From: Prevotellaceae bacterium UBA2718
GTDB lineage: Bacteria; Bacteroidota; Bacteroidia; Bacteroidales; Bacteroidaceae
DNA length: 7,942 nt
Direction: 5' to 3'
Assembly: GCA_002353975.1 (NCBI GenBank)
Contig: DEKQ01000149.1
Coordinates: 1 to 7,942, forward strand
Shown here: piece by piece, positions 6,015-7,942 of the stretch
Position numbering within the stretch: the stretch's first letter is position 1
Layout: each line of letters begins with the position of its first letter
Notes under the pieces: generated by a model
What the model saw: only the letters and a program-made list of their open reading frames with translations
What the model was told of the DNA's origin: nothing
Database searches by the model: none
Made by a program: the position numbers and the translations under genes

Positions 6015-6029
6015 AGAGCCATAAAAGAC

Positions 6030-6069
6030 ATCGGCAGTCACTGTTTTCCACGGTGTCTGTCGATTTTTT
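6030..6069 (+). terminator. Intrinsic terminator of rsmA, possibly bidirectional
   Basis: Arms at 6030-6043 (ATCGGCAGTCACTG) and 6051-6064 (CGGTGTCTGTCGAT) form a 14-bp stem with two G-U wobbles and one T-T mismatch around the 7-nt loop TTTTCCA. It is followed by six T (6064-6069), then CTTTT. This is a classic Rho-independent terminator for rsmA on the + strand. On the - strand the stem is followed by GTCTTTTA, so it could also end the converging phosphodiesterase transcript, whose stop codon is at 6076-6078. Confidence 0.85.
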
Positions 6070-6075
6070 CTTTTG

Positions 6076-6564
6076 CTATCCCAGCTCTATAACCTCCAAA
6101 TCCTTTATGTTACTGTCGTCAATAACAAAGCGAACCAGCGTCCTGACAGCCTGCTGACCGCTCAATCCAGCTGCTCCCGGGTTGATGTGCAGCAGATTCA
6201 GGTACTTGTCGAACATTACTTTCAGTATGTGCGAATGGCCCGAAATGAACAGCTGTGGCCTGTCATGGCACAGAATACGATAGGCTTTAGGGTCATATCT
6301 GCCTGGATAGCCACCGATATGCTTCATCATTACATTAACATTCTCACATCTGAAGCTGAGCACTTCGGGGTATTCCATCCTCACAACGGAGCCGTCTATA
6401 TTACCGCAGACGCCTCGCAGCGGGGCTATTTCCTTTAGTTTATCGGCCACTCGGATGTCCCCAAAGTCCCCGGCATGCCATATTTCATCGCACACCGCGA
6501 AGTATTTCGCAAAGCGTTCGTCCCAGTGATTATGGGTGTCAGACAGTAAACCTATTCTCTTCAT
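6076..6564 (-). CDS. YfcE/MJ0936-type phosphodiesterase (small metallophosphoesterase)
   Basis: A 162-residue soluble protein with the compact calcineurin-like fold of the YfcE/MJ0936 group. Metal-site motifs: SDTHN at 8-12 (Asp9, His11), AGDFGD at 31-36 (Asp33), GNID at 54-57 (Asn55), KHIGG at 81-85 (His82), SGHSH at 108-112 (His110, His112) and INPGA at 127-131. Members hydrolyse phosphodiesters such as bis-p-nitrophenyl phosphate in vitro; the cellular substrate is mostly unknown, so none is proposed here. It belongs to a different subfamily from the membrane-anchored enzyme at 1454-2518. It follows the tyrosine phosphatase gene with a 48-nt spacer holding no consensus promoter box, so the two are probably one operon. 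Its stop codon lies next to the rsmA terminator. Confidence 0.92.
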   Translation of the reverse strand: MKRIGLLSDTHNHWDERFAKYFAVCDEIWHAGDFGDIRVADKLKEIAPLRGVCGNIDGSVVRMEYPEVLSFRCENVNVMMKHIGGYPGRYDPKAYRILCHDRPQLFISGHSHILKVMFDKYLNLLHINPGAAGLSGQQAVRTLVRFVIDDSNIKDLEVIELG

Positions 6565-6612
6565 CGCAACATTTATCCAGATTAATAGCAGCTATTGCTC
6601 CTCATTATCAAG

Positions 6613-7077
6613 TTATTCTACCTCCAATAGTTTAAGCAATCCCTTGCAACCGTTCAGGCAGTCGCGCCATGTAGCATTGAAATCTCCCGTGTACCAGGGG
6701 TCTGCCACGTCCTGCCCATCGTTGCCCGCATACTCCATGAGCATGTGTATCTTGCCGTCGGGGTCTCCGCCGCACATCCTTTCCATGTTGCGTATGTTGT
6801 AACGGTCCATGCCGATGAGCAGGTCATAGTTGTCATAATCCCTCCGCGTCAGCTGTCTTGCGGTCTTCCCGTCGCAGGCGATGCCATGCTCGGCAAGTTT
6901 ACGGCGGGCAGGAGGATAGACCGGATTGCCAATCTCCTCGGTACTCGTGGCGGCAGAGGCAATCTCAAACGCGCCTGAAAGACCTGCCTCTGAGACCAGC
7001 TTCTTCATTATAAACTCTGCCATAGGGCTGCGACAGATGTTGCCATGACACACGAATAATATCTTCTTCTTTATCAT
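6613..7077 (-). CDS. Low-molecular-weight protein tyrosine phosphatase
   Basis: A 154-residue cytoplasmic phosphatase of the LMW-PTP family. The P-loop VCHGNICRS is at 9-17 (nucleophile Cys10, Arg16), immediately N-terminal as usual, and the general-acid loop DPWYTGDF is at 126-133 (Asp126). SAATSTEEIGNPVYPPA (41-57) matches the family pattern. In bacteria these enzymes often dephosphorylate tyrosine kinases of capsule or exopolysaccharide synthesis, but no such kinase or capsule gene is nearby, so the target is unknown. The ATG at 7077 is chosen over an upstream in-frame TTG at 7101, since the TTG falls inside the predicted -7 box and would add eight residues before the family's usual start. 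First gene of a probable two-gene operon with the YfcE-type gene. Confidence 0.95.
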   Translation of the reverse strand: MIKKKILFVCHGNICRSPMAEFIMKKLVSEAGLSGAFEIASAATSTEEIGNPVYPPARRKLAEHGIACDGKTARQLTRRDYDNYDLLIGMDRYNIRNMERMCGGDPDGKIHMLMEYAGNDGQDVADPWYTGDFNATWRDCLNGCKGLLKLLEVE

Positions 7078-7098
7078 TCTGAATGGAATAAACACAGC

Positions 7099-7130
7099 CA
7101 AAGGTACTAAAATTTACACGCCTATGCAAG
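7099..7130 (-). promoter_or_regulatory. Promoter of the phosphatase operon
   Basis: On the - strand, the -7 box TACCTTTG (7106-7099) matches TAnnTTTG exactly. After a 20-nt spacer (7107-7126) comes CTTG (7130-7127), three of four positions of the TTTG -33 box. Transcription should start near 7092, leaving a leader of about 15 nt before the ATG at 7077. Short leaders of this kind suit Bacteroidetes. Confidence 0.72.
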
Positions 7131-7146
7131 GAAAACGGCTTATTTC

Positions 7147-7178
7147 TTTGGACATATCAATAATTATTCCTATTTTTG
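7147..7178 (+). promoter_or_regulatory. Promoter of the PfkB-family kinase gene
   Basis: A full-consensus Bacteroidetes promoter: -33 box TTTG at 7147-7150, a 20-nt AT-rich spacer (7151-7170) and -7 box TATTTTTG at 7171-7178, matching TAnnTTTG. Transcription should start near 7185, giving a leader of roughly 21 nt to the ATG at 7206. Its -33 box lies 17 nt from that of the divergent phosphatase promoter. Confidence 0.85.
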
Positions 7179-7205
7179 CAGGTCATAATCCTCACTCACA
7201 TCAGC

Positions 7206-7942
7206 ATGAACAGACGAATAATAGGCCTCGGCGAGACCGTACTCGACATCATTTTCCGCAACGACCAGCCCCTGAAGGCTGTCCCCGGCGGCTCCACTTT
7301 CAACGCCATGATCTCCATAGGACGCACTAAAACACCGTGCGTCATGGCTACAGAGGTGGGCGATGACCACGTGGCAGACATTGTGACATCATTCATGGAG
7401 AGCAACAATGTCGATACGTCATACGTGTTCCGACACGCAGGAACACAGTCGCACCTGTCGCTCGCCTTCCTCAATGAGAACAACGACGCACAGTATCAGT
7501 TCTACAAAAACCATGCTGCCCTGACCATGAACAGCCGTATGCCCGAGGTGGGAAAGGGTGACATAGTGCTCTTCGGGTCATATTTCGCCATCAGCCCCAT
7601 GCTGCGGGAGTATGTGAAAGCATTTCTTTCAAAAGCGAAAGACGCCGGAGCCACACTGTATTATGATGTGAATTTCCGTGCCTCCCACCTTGCCGACCTC
7701 GCCGTCACCATGCCCAGCATCGTGGAAAACATGCAACTGGCGACGGTGGTGAGAGGTTCATCAGAGGATTTCCAGATACTTTTCGGCACGGAAGATGCCG
7801 CCGAAGTATATGAGAAACACGTCTCGCCCTACTGCGATACGCTCATCTACACTGACGGTCCGAGGCCCATCCGCCTGTTCACCCCAATGCTGCGTGCCTC
7901 CTACCCTGCCAAGAAGATAGAGACCGTGAGCACCATCGGCGC
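7206..7942 (+). CDS. PfkB-family carbohydrate kinase, 3' end outside window
   Basis: The frame is open from ATG 7206 to the window end, giving 245 residues of a protein probably near 295-320. It has the ribokinase-like fold signatures: IIGLGETVLDI at 5-15, the sugar-binding PGGSTFNAMISIGR at 27-40, YDVNFR at 153-158, RGSSEDF at 183-189 in the usual nucleotide-side position, and YTDGP at 215-219. The window stops within VSTIGA..., which should continue as the catalytic GAGD motif. The usual DTxGAGD has Ser instead of the first Asp here, a variant I recall in Bacteroidetes members. The family phosphorylates sugars such as fructose, ribose or 2-keto-3-deoxygluconate; annotation in relatives is usually fructokinase-like, but the substrate cannot be fixed. 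It has its own strong promoter. Confidence 0.92.
   Translation, partial: MNRRIIGLGETVLDIIFRNDQPLKAVPGGSTFNAMISIGRTKTPCVMATEVGDDHVADIVTSFMESNNVDTSYVFRHAGTQSHLSLAFLNENNDAQYQFYKNHAALTMNSRMPEVGKGDIVLFGSYFAISPMLREYVKAFLSKAKDAGATLYYDVNFRASHLADLAVTMPSIVENMQLATVVRGSSEDFQILFGTEDAAEVYEKHVSPYCDTLIYTDGPRPIRLFTPMLRASYPAKKIETVSTIG

Noticed and set aside
6073..6438. 121-codon + strand frame opposite the YfcE-type gene
   Set aside because: The - strand frame carries every metallophosphoesterase motif; the + frame has none and starts within the terminator region.
7078..7101. In-frame TTG start adding 8 residues to the tyrosine phosphatase
   Set aside because: It overlaps the predicted -7 box, and the family starts just before the P-loop as given by the ATG at 7077.

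Overview
The window looks like chromosomal DNA of a Bacteroidetes bacterium, most likely Prevotella or a close relative in the Bacteroidales. Three things point there. The lptE / TPR-like protein / secG gene order and the protein styles are typical. Three promoters match the Bacteroidetes sigma-factor consensus (TTTG, about 20 nt, TAnnTTTG). Start codons lack Shine-Dalgarno sequences and several follow A-rich leaders. Assignment is by recognition of protein families only; no search was run.

Layout. Positions 1-2518 (+) form a tightly packed envelope-biogenesis cluster: the 3' end of lptE (LPS assembly lipoprotein), an uncharacterised TPR-like protein, secG (Sec translocon subunit) and a membrane-anchored metallophosphoesterase 6 nt behind secG. 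Positions 2580-5109 (+) carry two secreted proteins: an uncharacterised exported protein, and a large esterase made of two tandem SGNH/GDSL domains of the rhamnogalacturonan-acetylesterase type, preceded by a strong imperfect hairpin. Positions 5115-5970 (+) carry rsmA (KsgA, 16S rRNA dimethyltransferase), with its own promoter laid over a hairpin and a probable TTG start. The last 40 bp of rsmA are repeated directly after its stop codon, followed by a strong intrinsic terminator. Positions 6076-7077 (-) are a two-gene operon for a low-molecular-weight protein tyrosine phosphatase and a YfcE-type phosphodiesterase. It converges on rsmA and shares the terminator region. The 7078-7205 spacer holds two divergent consensus-type promoters. 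From 7206 (+) a PfkB-family sugar kinase begins and runs off the window just before its catalytic GAGD motif.

How the genes relate: the first cluster serves outer-membrane and secretion biogenesis, and the esterase would deacetylate pectic polysaccharide outside the cytoplasm. rsmA, the phosphatase pair and the sugar kinase are ordinary housekeeping genes. I see no mobile element, CRISPR array, tRNA or rRNA and no clearly new defence or metabolic system. The most unusual signals are the duplicated rsmA 3' end, whose two differences are both synonymous; the double-domain esterase with Asp-to-Asn in its first block I; the hairpin ahead of that esterase; and a repeated DDxRTVSLI motif in the TPR-like protein.
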